This document shows, in pieces, positions 1 to 9,521 of a DNA stretch of 64,000 nucleotides (position 1 is its first letter; every line of letters begins with the position of its first letter). The translations under genes were made by a program, and so were the position numbers. Under the pieces are notes generated by a model. That model ran no database searches, had not been told where the DNA came from, and saw only the letters and a list, made by a program, of their open reading frames with translations. Source of the stretch: Ctena decussata (Eukaryota > Mollusca > Bivalvia > Lucinida > Lucinidae); the NCBI GenBank assembly GCA_963989385.1, contig OZ022506.1:10621841-10685840 (forward strand), in the 5' to 3' direction.

Positions 1-384
1 ATTCCAAAACTGGAGAAAAGGGAGTTAACTGGTGATAATTCTGAGAGAATTTACATTAATTCACCATCAAAACTTGCTGTTGCCCCTCATTAGTATTGTC
101 ATGGCAAGATGGTCTGATTAGAGATCATGATGATGCATGTTTTTATGGAGAAATATAAAAAACATCCATAATTATCATCAGAATACTCCCTTGATGATCT
201 ACAGTTTGCTGATATGAACTGGCTGATCTGAGTCACTGACTTCAACTGCCATTTCTGAAAGTAACAAATATCTAGTTTCTGTGGAAAAATTATTGAATGT
301 CCTGTTTGTCAGCAAAAAATATATCCCAAAACAGGGGCACTCACCACATTTAAAAGTAACTACATATTTGGACAGAAAACACAT
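1..384. other. No gene seen
   Basis: AT-rich sequence. Only a fragment of foldback family P (about 110-200) is recognisable. The small open frame at 199-411 has no familiar motif and runs into repeats. Confidence 0.5.
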
Positions 385-414
385 TAGTGTTTGCCCCAGA
401 TAATAAACCAATCA

Positions 415-528
415 GATCACCCGAATTTTCAAATTTTCAATAGATTTATTGGTGTAGACTCATCACTTATCCATGAAGAGAGTCTTCACCAATAAATCTA
501 CTGAAGACTTGAAAATTCAAGTGATCAG
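415..528. mobile_element. Short foldback element
   Basis: GATCACCCGAATTTTCAA and inverted TTGAAAATTCAAGTGATC ends. The inner arms ATAGATTTATTGGTG and CACCAATAAATCTACT are also complementary. Confidence 0.75.
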
Positions 529-631
529 AAATGTACAGTCTTCTGTGGCTTGTCACGTCTAAAAATAGCTTCAACATGACAGGTCAAATTGATTTAGAAG
601 TCGATGTAGATTTCTCGAATGAGCGTTTTTT

Positions 632-985
632 CTCATTACAGAGGAACAGATGAAGGGAGTATTTGGCAGTATTCTCCATAAAAAGTATTTTATGGCTACT
701 CATTAGAACCACCTCGACGAGGCGGTTCTATGGCTATCCATAACATTATTTTTAAAAATACACACATAATATTGTAAAACATGTAAATACTTATTAGAAT
801 CGCCTCGACGAGGCATTTCTATGGGCACCCACAGCATTGTTTTAAAGCATGTTGTAGATATTTGTTAGAATTGCCTCGAAAAGGCAGTTCTAATGAATAT
901 CCACAACATACGTTTTTCATGGAGAAAGAAAAATAATCCCAAATTATCACAAAATACTCCTCTTATATGTTCCTCTGTAATAAGA
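632..985. mobile_element. Foldback family P, copy with three internal hairpins
   Basis: Ends TTACAGAGGAACAGATGAAG and inverted TATATGTTCCTCTGTAA. Inside are three short hairpins at roughly 80-90-bp spacing: AGAACCACCTCGACGAGGCG and two variants (700-735, 795-825, 868-895). A fragment of the right half also occurs near 145-200 (AGAATACTCCCTTGATGATC). Confidence 0.75.
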
Positions 986-2279
986 TGCATCTCGTAACAC
1001 AAATCAGATAACTATGATTTGTGTACGAGCAGCAAATAATCCTCATTCAACAAAGGAAAATCAAAGTGACCAGCCATGTTTGAGCTCCAAAAACTGAATG
1101 AATGGGAATGAGCAAAGTCATCTGAACACAAATTATAAATGACAGCATGACACTCACTCTAGAAGCAGTATTCTAATTATGCTCCTCCTCTCCAAGCTAA
1201 ATGACGGCATGACAAAAACTTTAAAAGCAGTATTCTAATTAAGCCCCTCCTCTCCACGCTATTTTTGAACTGTCATGGTATTGCATCATGTTTTGACATT
1301 GCATCATTACTATAATCAAAGTACATTGGAGAGTGGTCATTTTGGGATTTTTTTATTTATCATTACTATTTCTTTATTTTATCTTTTTTAAATCCAAAAT
1401 ATCTCTCAAACAAAGATTATCTAAAAGATGTTGGAAAACAGGGCAGACCAGGATCAGTTAATTATCTGGGGCAAACACTAAGCCGGTTAGAGGCTATGAA
1501 GAGAAATCTTCGCAATTAAGAACCTTCCGCTCGCTACGCTCGCTTCAGGTTCTTAATTGCGAAGATTTCTCTTCATAGCCTCTAACCTATACTTAGTGGC
1601 AAGTGTAGACCTACTGCTAAACTAGCAGCCAACACTGTAAATGCTGAAAACTTTGCCTTTCTGTCTAACATTCCTCAACAGAAGAAAATGGACATTTTCA
1701 AATTCAAAGGCAGTAAAGCCCTGTTTGAAATACATGTACAAATATTTTTGGAAAACATTTACCGGCTTGTTACTTTGTAAGGATGGTCATTTCTTGCAGG
1801 CAGCTATTTTGATGAGACTTCACAATGTGTTCTCATATGAAGAAACATGTAAAAACCAAAACTCACTCATCTCAGTCATCTAGACAGCTGAGAAGAGACA
1901 TGAACAAAGAAAACAGCTAACCAAATAATAAAATCAACTCAACTATATAAAACAAGTACAATGTACATCTCATTACTTACCAAAGATGTCAAAATCAATG
2001 CTTAACATTTTGAATAATATATTTGAATACAGAATTACTATCCCTCCAAATTATCAAAATCTATCTGACTTTTAATTCACTAGAACAAAAATTTATCCTC
2101 AATAAAATTGCAAAACTTCCTTTACAATAAAACATCATCAGTGATATCTCATATTTCCATGAATGATCACTAATAATGGATAATTGTACTAACTTCCCTC
2201 TAAAAGATACTAAGAGAGTTTCACTTACCCAAAAGTCACAAAATGTTGAAATGCACCAATGCTGATACAATGTCATTTT
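986..2279. other. No gene seen (apart from the 1476-1598 hairpin)
   Basis: A degenerate direct repeat, AAATGACAGCATGACACTCA / AATGACGGCATGACAAAAAC with CAGTATTCTAATTA.GC, lies at 1137-1250. The rest is unremarkable AT-rich sequence in the 3' flank of the kinase gene. Confidence 0.5.
1476..1598. repeat. Perfect 40-bp-arm hairpin
   Basis: The arms at 1485-1524 and 1548-1587 are exactly complementary over 40 bp (GGTTAGAGGCTATGAAGAGA at the outer end). The 23-nt loop contains CCGCTCGCTACGCTCGC. Weaker complementarity (CACTAAG..CTTAGTG) extends it outward. Identical arms imply a young foldback or ongoing correction. Confidence 0.9.
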
Positions 2280-2520
2280 GAACCGCGACATGATAAAACC
2301 AACCAAACTGGTATTTGCGGCAAGTGAAGACTCAGATCAGCCTGGGCACCCACCCAGTCTGATCTGAGTTTTCGCTGCTAACCATAGCTAAGGTTCTAAG
2401 CTAGCTCCATGCAGACAGCAAAGACTCTGATCAGACTGGGCAGATGCCCAGGCTGATCTTAGTCTTTGCTGGGTGCACATGCCACTTTGTTGGTTTTGTC
2501 ATGTTGTCGCTCATTTTGAG
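2280..2520. mobile_element. Foldback MITE family M1, copy 1
   Basis: The inverted ends are GCGACATGATAAAACCAACC and its complement. Inside are GACTCAGATCAGCCTGGGCA and its inverted partner. The right end is duplicated in tandem (47-bp unit CACATGCCACTTTGTTGGTT.., starting at 2476 and 2523). Confidence 0.78.
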
Positions 2521-2782
2521 GACACATGCCACTTTGTTGGTTTTGTCATGTTGTCGCTCATTTTGAGGATGTGTGCCTGATGAGTACAGTCTGGAATATA
2601 TAACATGTTAAATTCTTTTTAAGGACGGAATGGCTGTAAAATTATAAATATACGTAAAAACAGGTAAACTGACAGTATTTCAAGGTAAAAGGAATATTAA
2701 TAATATTGATATATATGGAATGTGAGATCTATCTGATCACAGTCGAAAAGACATTAGAATTAACTTCCAACATAAAAGGCTC

Positions 2783-3029
2783 ATATGAGCCGTGACATGA
2801 AAAAACCAAACAAAGTGGCATGTGTGCCCAGCGCAGACTCAGATCAGCCTGGACATCCACCCAGTTTGATCAGATTCTTTGCTAAATGCTTAAATGATAG
2901 CTAAGGGTCTAAGCTACAACCATGTGGACAGCGAAGACTCTGATCAGACTGGGCGGATGCCCAGGCTGATCTGAGTTTTGGCTTGGCGTACATACCACAT
3001 TGTTAGTTTTCTCGTGTCACGGCTCATAT
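2783..3029. mobile_element. Foldback MITE family M1, copy 2
   Basis: ATATGAGCCGTGACATGAAA and inverted GTGTCACGGCTCATAT ends, with the same GACTCAGATCAGCCTGG core. A 60-bp end-to-end remnant of the family (GAGCCACCACAGGACAAAAC..GTCGTGGCTCAAA) follows at 3070-3130. Confidence 0.8.
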
Positions 3030-3275
3030 TATCATCTACCTGTTATGCTGGACTTTACAGTTTACATAATTGAGCCACCACAGGACAAAACCAACAGAGT
3101 GGTATGTTTTTGTAGTGTCGTGGCTCAAATTTCTAAACAGTGCAGATTCCGATCCTAGGTGCAGCCTGATCTGGAGGTGCACTTTCTGAAAATTTAAGCC
3201 AACAGTTTTATGAACTAAAACTATAACATAATGTAGACATGTCCGTAACTAATCCTTAATGCCACGATAAATAGA

Positions 3276-5180
3276 AACAAGTAGCCCAAGGGCAACGATC
3301 CCTCACCTGAGTTATACAATGTAAGCTTCCAGCTCAGGTAAGCTAATAAACAGGCTGCAATTCTATAGGATTCGATGACCCCATGGGGTGTGGCAAGTTT
3401 GGATTTATGTAGAGGACACCATACACTGCAATATACTAAATACATAAGCTCTTGGCCCCATTGTAAGTCTATGGGAGCTAATGACCCCTGGGCGTTGCCA
3501 ATTTGGGCCCCAGGGGCATGGTTGGCAGGATTTATGTAGGGCACCACTAGACATTGCTACATACTAAATATGTAAGCTCTGGGCCTCATGGTTTCATAGA
3601 AGAAGATTTTTTAAGATTTTCCCATTGTAAGTCTATGGGAGCTAATGACTCCCGGGGCGTGGCCAATTTGGGCCCCAGGGGCATGGTTGGCAGGATTTAT
3701 GTAGGGGACCACTAGACATTGGTACATACTAAATATGTAAGCTCTGGGCCTCATGGTTTCAGAGAATAAGATTTTTTAAGATTTTCCCATTGTAAGTCTA
3801 TGGGGGCTAATGACTCCCGGGGCATGGCCAATTTGGGCCCCAGGGGCATGGTTGGCAGGATTTATGTAGGGCACCACTAGACATTGCTACATACTAAATA
3901 TGTAAGCTCTGGGCCTCATGGTTTTAGAGAAGAAGATTTTTTAAGATTTTCCCATTGTAAGTCTATGAGAGCTAATACCCCCCGGGGCGTGGCCAATTTG
4001 GGCCCAAGGAGCATGGTTGGCAGGATTTATGTAGAGCACCACTAGACATTGCTACATACTAAATATGTAAGCTCTGGGCCTCATGGTTTCAGAGAAGAAG
4101 ATTTTTTAAGATTTTCCCATTGTAAGTCTATGGGAGCTAATGACCCCCGGGGCGTGGCCAATTTGAGCCCCAGGAGCATGGTTGGCAGGATTTATGTAGG
4201 GGACCACTAGACATTGGTACATACTTAACATGTAAGCTCTGGGCCTCATGGTTTCAGAGAAGAAGATTTTTTAAGATTTTCCCATTGTAAAGCTATGGGA
4301 GCTAATGACCCCCGGGGCGTGGCCAATTTGGGCCCCAGGGGCATGGTTGGCAGGATTTATGTAGGGGACCACTAGACATTGGTACATACTTAATATGTAA
4401 GCTCTGGGCCTCATGGTTTCAGAGAAGAAGATTTTTTAAGATTTTCCCATTGTAAGTCTATGGGAGCTATTACCCCCCGGGGCGTGGCCAATTAGGGCCC
4501 CAGGAGCATGGTTGGCAGGATTTATGTAGAGCACCACTAGACATTGCTACATACTAAATATGTAAGCTCTGGGCCTCATGGTTTCAGAGAAGAAGATTTT
4601 TTAAGATTTTCCCATTGTAAATCTATTGGAGCTAATGACCCCCGGGGCGTGGCCAATTTGGGCCCCAGGGGCATGGTTGGCAGGATTTATGTAGGGGACC
4701 ACTAGACATTGGTACATACTTAATATGTAAGCTCTGGGCCTCATGGTTTCAGAGAAGAAGATTTTTTAAGAGTTTCCCATTGTAAGTCTATGGGAGCTAA
4801 TGACCCCCGGGGCGTGGCCAATTTGGGCCCCAGGGGCATGGTTGGCAGGATTTATGTAGGGGACCACTAGACATTGGTACATACTTAATATGTAAGCTCT
4901 GGGCCTCATGGTTTCAGAGAAGAAGATTTTTGAAGTATTTCCCATTATAAGTCTATGGGAGCTATATGTTGCCATGGCAACCAGAGTTCCAACCCAATCT
5001 GCCCTAAAACCTTATGCAGTCAATCCCCCACCCCAACAATGCTACACATAAAATTTGATGAAGATTGGCCTGCTGGTGTAGGAGATATTGGTGTTTAAAA
5101 GTGTGGACGACGACGACGCCGACGACGGACGACGGACCATGGCTATACTATAAGCTCACCTTGACAGGTGAGCTAATAAA
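3276..5180 (+). repeat. 165-bp tandem array A1 (pearl/HINE-like element)
   Basis: It starts AAGTAGCCCAAGGGCAACG with CTCACCTGAG close behind. Nine copies of a ~165-bp unit follow (CATGGTTGGCAGG near 3518, 3682, 3846, 4010, 4174, 4339, 4507, 4668 and 4837), then a unique linker, a GAC microsatellite (5105-5135) and the hairpin GCTCACCTTGACAGGTGAGC at 5153-5172. This is the only copy here with both ends. Open frames within it are repeat artefacts. Confidence 0.87.
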
Positions 5181-5543
5181 ACTAAGGGCACAACAACTTA
5201 ACTTCTTCAAATCATGCACTAAATGAAAACAAAAATAAATGCATTTAGCCACTATACTTGCAAAAACAGTACAAGAAAACAACAACAACAAATTTCAACT
5301 CTTACCATACAACTGGCCTGAGAACAACATTTAACTTATGTTAACTTGCAATTAACTGCAAATTTTCTTTTAGTGGCAAGTCAAATATAGACAGTCAGAT
5401 CAATATATACATAGACAAAAGTAAAACCCTACTGGTCTTTAGCCAACCTAGTAAACACAGAACTCCAAACAACTAGCAATGAAGTCAACAAGCATTTACA
5501 TTTTACTATTTTGAATATGAATGTTTTTTTGTTTTTTTCTTTT

Positions 5544-5570
5544 GGGGGGGGGGGGGGGGGGGGGGGGGGG
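5544..5570 (+). repeat. Poly(G) run of 27
   Basis: An uninterrupted G tract following a T-rich stretch. Length is unreliable in most read types. Confidence 0.9.
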
Positions 5571-5610
5571 CGGTAAACTATCCTTGGTCTCAATATAAAT
5601 GGACATTCCT

Positions 5611-5849
5611 CACGGAGGTAATATCAATTTGCCTACCTGTGCTTTCGACAGTCAGTCAATTACCATACATGCAAAAGGGGCTGTCGACTGAGACAATCGA
5701 CAGCAGTATCAGTTCTGTTGACAGTCATTGAAAATAGAACCATTTACCATTATTGGTAATGTTTACAATCATATTCTGGGTCGAAAGCCACTTTGTATAG
5801 TACAGACTCAGTGGAAAGCACAGGTAGCCATACTGGTATTACCCCCGTG
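5611..5849. mobile_element. MITE with GGTAATA ends
   Basis: CACGGAGGTAATATCAATTT and inverted ACTGGTATTACCCCCGTG, continuing into CTACCTGTGCTTTC on both sides. The interior (TCAATTACC..GCAGTA) resembles 51310-51480 inside the 4.2 kb TIR element. Confidence 0.75.
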
Positions 5850-5929
5850 TTCTTAAAACTGAAAGATAGAATTGTCAATTCCAGATATTTGGTAATATTA
5901 TGATTGAAGTTATTGACAGTTCTCAACTT

Positions 5930-6180
5930 TTGTGCTTCTGGCCCTGGCTGTTCAAAGCTAACGACAACATTATTTAATGAGACCTTAAAATATCGAACAT
6001 TTTATAATTATGCAAAACTGTTTTTTAAACACTGGCATTGTTTGCACACAAAACAAGGGCTTCGCAAGCGGCGCATAATACGCCCGTTTCAATGTCCTAA
6101 AGGAGTTACAGAATGGACAAGATTGTTTACAAAAGGACAGACAGGCAGACAAACAGGGGCAACCACTCTATAATCAACTA
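5930..6180 (+). repeat. Fragment related to the 5' end of element F
   Basis: AACAAGGGCTTCGCAAGCGG, CATAATACGCCCGTTT and AAGGAGTTACAGAATG match 54738-54835. 5938-5990 also matches one half of the foldback at 8619-8850 (GGCTGTTCAAAGCTAACGAC). The open frame spanning 5904-6173 is inside these repeats. Confidence 0.65.
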
Positions 6181-7096
6181 GAACTGTCAGTGAATCCGAC
6201 TATACCCCCGCTTAATTGCTTAAATCAAATGATGTTATTTTCCTAACAAAAAGCATAAAGACGGAGAGAAATCATTGTTACCATGTATACCAAAAATGAA
6301 TGGTTGCTGTGAAATCTGTTACAAAAAATTACATCATTCAAAGTCAGGAGAGAAAGAAAATTGGAAAAATATATGGAAGAATAAGCAGGAGAAGACTGGT
6401 TTTCAATCCCACAATACAACAAGTTATCATCAACCTGCATACAAAAATCCCTACTCTAACTTACAGATGCATAGAAATCTTTTGCGAAAAAAATGCATTA
6501 TTCAAAGTAAAGAGAGAAAGAAAATTGGACAAATACAGGGAATAAAAAGAGGAGAAGTCTGGTTCTCAATCCCACAATACAGGAAGTCATCATTAACCTG
6601 CATACCAAATATGACTAATCTAGCTTGCATGGTTGTGGAGAAATAAGTGGCGCCTGATCAGGTCTTTGCTAACAGGAATAGCTATGCAAAATACAATAAA
6701 CGTGAAAACATTCAAAAGAAACACCTAAAACCAACAAGATTTGTCAGAAGACAACAAAGCTCACCTCAAGGGTGCCTGATTCTCACAATTACAAAGACCT
6801 GACACTGATGTTAAACACTAACCCAGACTCAGACTAGGATACCAGGGGTATAGACAGTATCTCTTTTTTTGCATTAACAAAGGCGTACTTAAAATGGACT
6901 CATCCAAATGAGAAGGATTGACAAGTTCACTGGCTGAAAAAGATTTAAATCAAAGCTAAAGCTCTTATGGGAGCAAAGTCTCTCCTTTAAGAGCTATTCC
7001 ATTAAGAAGAAAGGCAAAAATTAAAATGTCACAGTACCTTTTCATGAAAGTGTACCCATTTACCTTAGCATTTAAACTTAAAGAATGCTATCCCAG

Positions 7097-7243
7097 GCCT
7101 GGAGGTTATAAAACTTGAGTACATTTTCACGCACAAAATAAAGCACACTGATTGGTTGTTTCCGAGCACGTGCTTGGAAGCAGCCTATCAGTGTTCTTTA
7201 TTTTGAGTTTGAGAATGTACTCGAGTTTTATAACCTCCGGGCC
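7097..7243. mobile_element. 147-bp foldback with ~60-bp arms
   Basis: GGCCTGGAGGTTATAAAACT and inverted AGTTTTATAACCTCCGGGCC. The arms stay complementary through AAAATAAAG.ACACTGAT.GG, so nearly the whole element folds back on itself. Confidence 0.88.
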
Positions 7244-7399
7244 AACTGACAATATCTATATCTAGAGAAAATTCTGACACAACATTTATAAATTCATTAT
7301 AACATTCAAGGCATAAAAAAGAGATACTGTGTAGACAAAATGGTCTACACAAGCCACAAGCTTTCAACAAAATCCTCTCCTTTTTAACTTGTAACAATA

Positions 7400-7640
7400 A
7401 AACATTGAGGATGAATGGGGAAGGGGGAGCAACTGTGCCATTTTTATTTTTGCCTCCCTTCTCAATGGTGTTAAATCTCTAAAGGAAACCATTTGGAAGC
7501 AAATTCTTTCCTTCAAAGAGTAAACCCTCTTAGGAAGGGCTACATCATCAAGAGAAGCGAGCAGGAAGTCACAAAAGCTGTCACAATAGCTGTCCCATTC
7601 TAAAACTGATGGAAAAACATGGAAAATAAATGTTATGGTG
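7400..7640 (+). mobile_element. Family G repeat (GCAACTCTGCCATTTT), copy
   Basis: Contains GGGGGAGCAACTGTGCCATT, CTCCCTTCTCAATGGTGTTA and AGGAAGTCACAAAAGCTGTC in the order seen in the other family copies. The family seems to be a ~200-480 bp element whose ends read AAGTGTACCCATTTACCTTA or the inverse. Confidence 0.65.
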
Positions 7641-7861
7641 CTAAATATTGGAATGGCAGCACATGAGCAAACACTGAAGATTCTGATCAGGCTGCTCCGG
7701 TGGGGGCAGTTTGACCAGAGTCTGCAATGTCTGGGATTCCACAGTCACTTTTGACAGACTGCAGAAATTGAAGTCAGAAGTATTCAAATTTTAGAAAATG
7801 CATGTATCAGTTGATAAGGGCCTCCCAATAACTAGGGTAATTATGAGTGTCATACATTTGA

Positions 7862-8108
7862 TCTGCAACATGACAAAACCACAAAACCACCAAAGTGGAA
7901 AAAGTGCCTAGTGAAGACTCAGATCAGCCTGAGCATCTGCATCTGCCCAGTCTGATGTGAGTCTTCAGTCTCTGCGTGGAGTTAGCTTAGACCCTTAGCT
8001 AGCCTTTAAGCCCATAGCGAAGACTCTGATCAGACTGGGCAGTTGCCCAGGCTGATCTGAGTAAATGCTGGGGGCACACGTCACTGTGTTGGTTTAGTTG
8101 TGTCATGC
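7862..8108. mobile_element. Foldback MITE family M1, copy 3
   Basis: GCAACATGACAAAACCACAA at the left and the inverted GGTTTAGTTGTGTCATGC at the right, with the CAGATCAGCC..CCAGGCTGATCTGAG core. Partial copies of the same core occur near 7670-7730, 10505-10585, 26655-26712 and 28590-28660. Confidence 0.75.
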
Positions 8109-8618
8109 ATTTATCGTAAGTAGCCATCAATCACAGAAGTCAAAAATAAATATATTTCATGATACAAATATATCAGTAATAAATAATTGGTGTATGTACA
8201 TATGAAAAAATAAATATCTGGTGAATGATATTTGGAATCTCAATAAATAAATATCTGATATGTGATATAATGAATCTTGTGTGAGTGAACAGCAGGATAT
8301 AGATCAGCTGTTCCTCAAGAAGCAGTGTGATCTGGTTCAGCAAAGTTTACCATCCTGCTAATTACTAAACTTCACCGAGGCCTAGCTGTTCAAATTGCCG
8401 TAAGCTCAGCACAATTGTAAGATTAAGAAATAGTTAAGTCTTCTTATACAAATAAAAGAGAGTGTGCTAATATATTTTGCTGAAAAAAAATGTGAGAACC
8501 TTTTGCTGAGCTAAAGCTCAGCATAAATTTTCAGAGAATTTTTTTTGGCCTACAATAAATTTAGAAATACATCATCTCGTAAACTAACAGCATCGTAAGT
8601 TTTGAAAGACTGAGCCAA

Positions 8619-8850
8619 GGTCCCAGTTGTTCAAAACTAACGACGTGCTTAGTTAACGTGATGTTAAAATTTCAAACGTTAATATCACAAAAATGCCAAT
8701 ATTTTTTTTTGTAAAAATGTGAGAAGCTTTTGCAAAAGCTTCTCCCATATTTTCAACAAAAAATATCAGTGTATTTGGCGTCACAAAACACTTGAGTTGA
8801 CCTCTTAACGAGCTTGTTAGGCAAACAATGCTTTGAACAACTGGGCCCTG
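8619..8850. mobile_element. Foldback with GGCCCAGTTGTTCAAA ends
   Basis: GGTCCCAGTTGTTCAAAACT at the left and inverted GCTTTGAACAACTGGGCCC at the right. An inner palindrome GAGAAGCTTTTGCAAAAGCT lies near the centre. Related half-copies are at 5938-5990 and 27830-27880. Confidence 0.8.
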
Positions 8851-9366
8851 ATGTTTAATCAATTTGTTCAAATTCTACACTAATCACAGTAAGTGGTAAG
8901 CTGTCCCCATATTTAGGGCAATTGAGGTTTATTTGCCTCCAGTTTGTCCTACAGGACAGTTGATTTACAATACAAATGCAAACAGGCAAGATTATGGTTG
9001 GAGGTTTCAATCAAGATTTTTGTGGGGTACAACTGCACTAAAACAATACCTGTAACAAGGCATAACCTAATATGAGTTGTTCTAATACACAATTTTACAA
9101 GACTACACAATCATGTCATATATTTAACCCCTGTTTGCATTCAGTTAGCATAAGCAGTGTCATTAAAAGCATGCCCAACCTGTTCTCTGCCTATACACAA
9201 TAACTGGACATTGTTGATAACAAAATCCTTCTGCATAACTTGAACATACAGATATAGTTGTTTTTTTTTTATTCTTCAACCTACTAACACCCTAAGTTTA
9301 TCAAATTTTAGGTTCTGACAAGGGCAGCAAAGCCCATAGATCTACACACACAGGAGTTACTGTACA
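8851..9366. other. 3' flank of the kinase gene
   Basis: AT-rich, no motif beyond a T-run at 9261-9270. Part may be 3' UTR if the first poly(A) signal is skipped. Confidence 0.4.
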
Positions 9367-9372
9367 TTTATT
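9367..9372 (-). terminator. Candidate poly(A) signal of the kinase gene
   Basis: AATAAA on the minus strand, 36 nt downstream of the TAA at 9408. It is the first such hexamer after the stop. A longer 3' UTR using later A-rich signals is equally possible. Confidence 0.35.
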
Positions 9373-9407
9373 CCTGCCAGTAGTCATGTATAGTGGCCAA
9401 TTCAAAT

Positions 9408-9521
9408 TTATAGACGTGGTGTTGGATGAGGTGTTGTTTCTACTGACCAGGAAACTGAGTCCATACTTTGATCAACACTGGCAGAGTCCTCTCCAAGTGC
9501 AAGTCGACGTTCAGAGACAGC
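9408..9521 (-). CDS. Kinase gene exon 13 (last coding exon)
   Basis: The acceptor is AATACTTTCAG|GCTGTC after an uninterrupted T run. It enters in phase 0 and encodes 37 residues, from AVSERRLALGEDSASVDQSM to PHPTPRL, then TAA at 9410-9408. An AATAAA lies 36 nt past the stop (9372-9367). The composition matches the preceding tail. Confidence 0.78.
   Translation of the reverse strand, partial: AVSERRLALGEDSASVDQSMDSVSWSVETTPHPTPRL

Larger units (their letters stand above)
385..1480. repeat. Widely spaced inverted repeat pair
   Basis: TAGTGTTTGCCCCAGATAAT at 385 is the inverse of ATTATCTGGGGCAAACACTA at 1461. GATC is found at the inner edge of both. They bracket ~1.05 kb that holds two foldbacks. 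They could be ends of one non-autonomous element or two separate copies. Confidence 0.5.
5181..7096. other. Repeat fragments, no gene
   Basis: Apart from the MITE and F fragment listed, 6290-6640 holds a duplicated segment (ATTCAAAGT.A.GAGAGAAAG, CCCACAATACA...AAC CTGCATACCAA) repeated 2-3 times. 6730-6860 matches 55190-55280 (GAAGACAACAAAGC, GGGTGCCTGATTCTCACA). Open frames here cross these repeats and are not trusted. Confidence 0.5.

Noticed and set aside
3430..4975. CRISPR-like array
   Set aside because: Regular spacing comes from contiguous 165-bp satellite units without unique spacers, in a eukaryotic context.
6275..6646. 123-codon plus-strand frame
   Set aside because: Made of an internally duplicated repeat segment (ERKKIG motif repeats because the DNA repeats). 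No domain and an overlapping second open frame.
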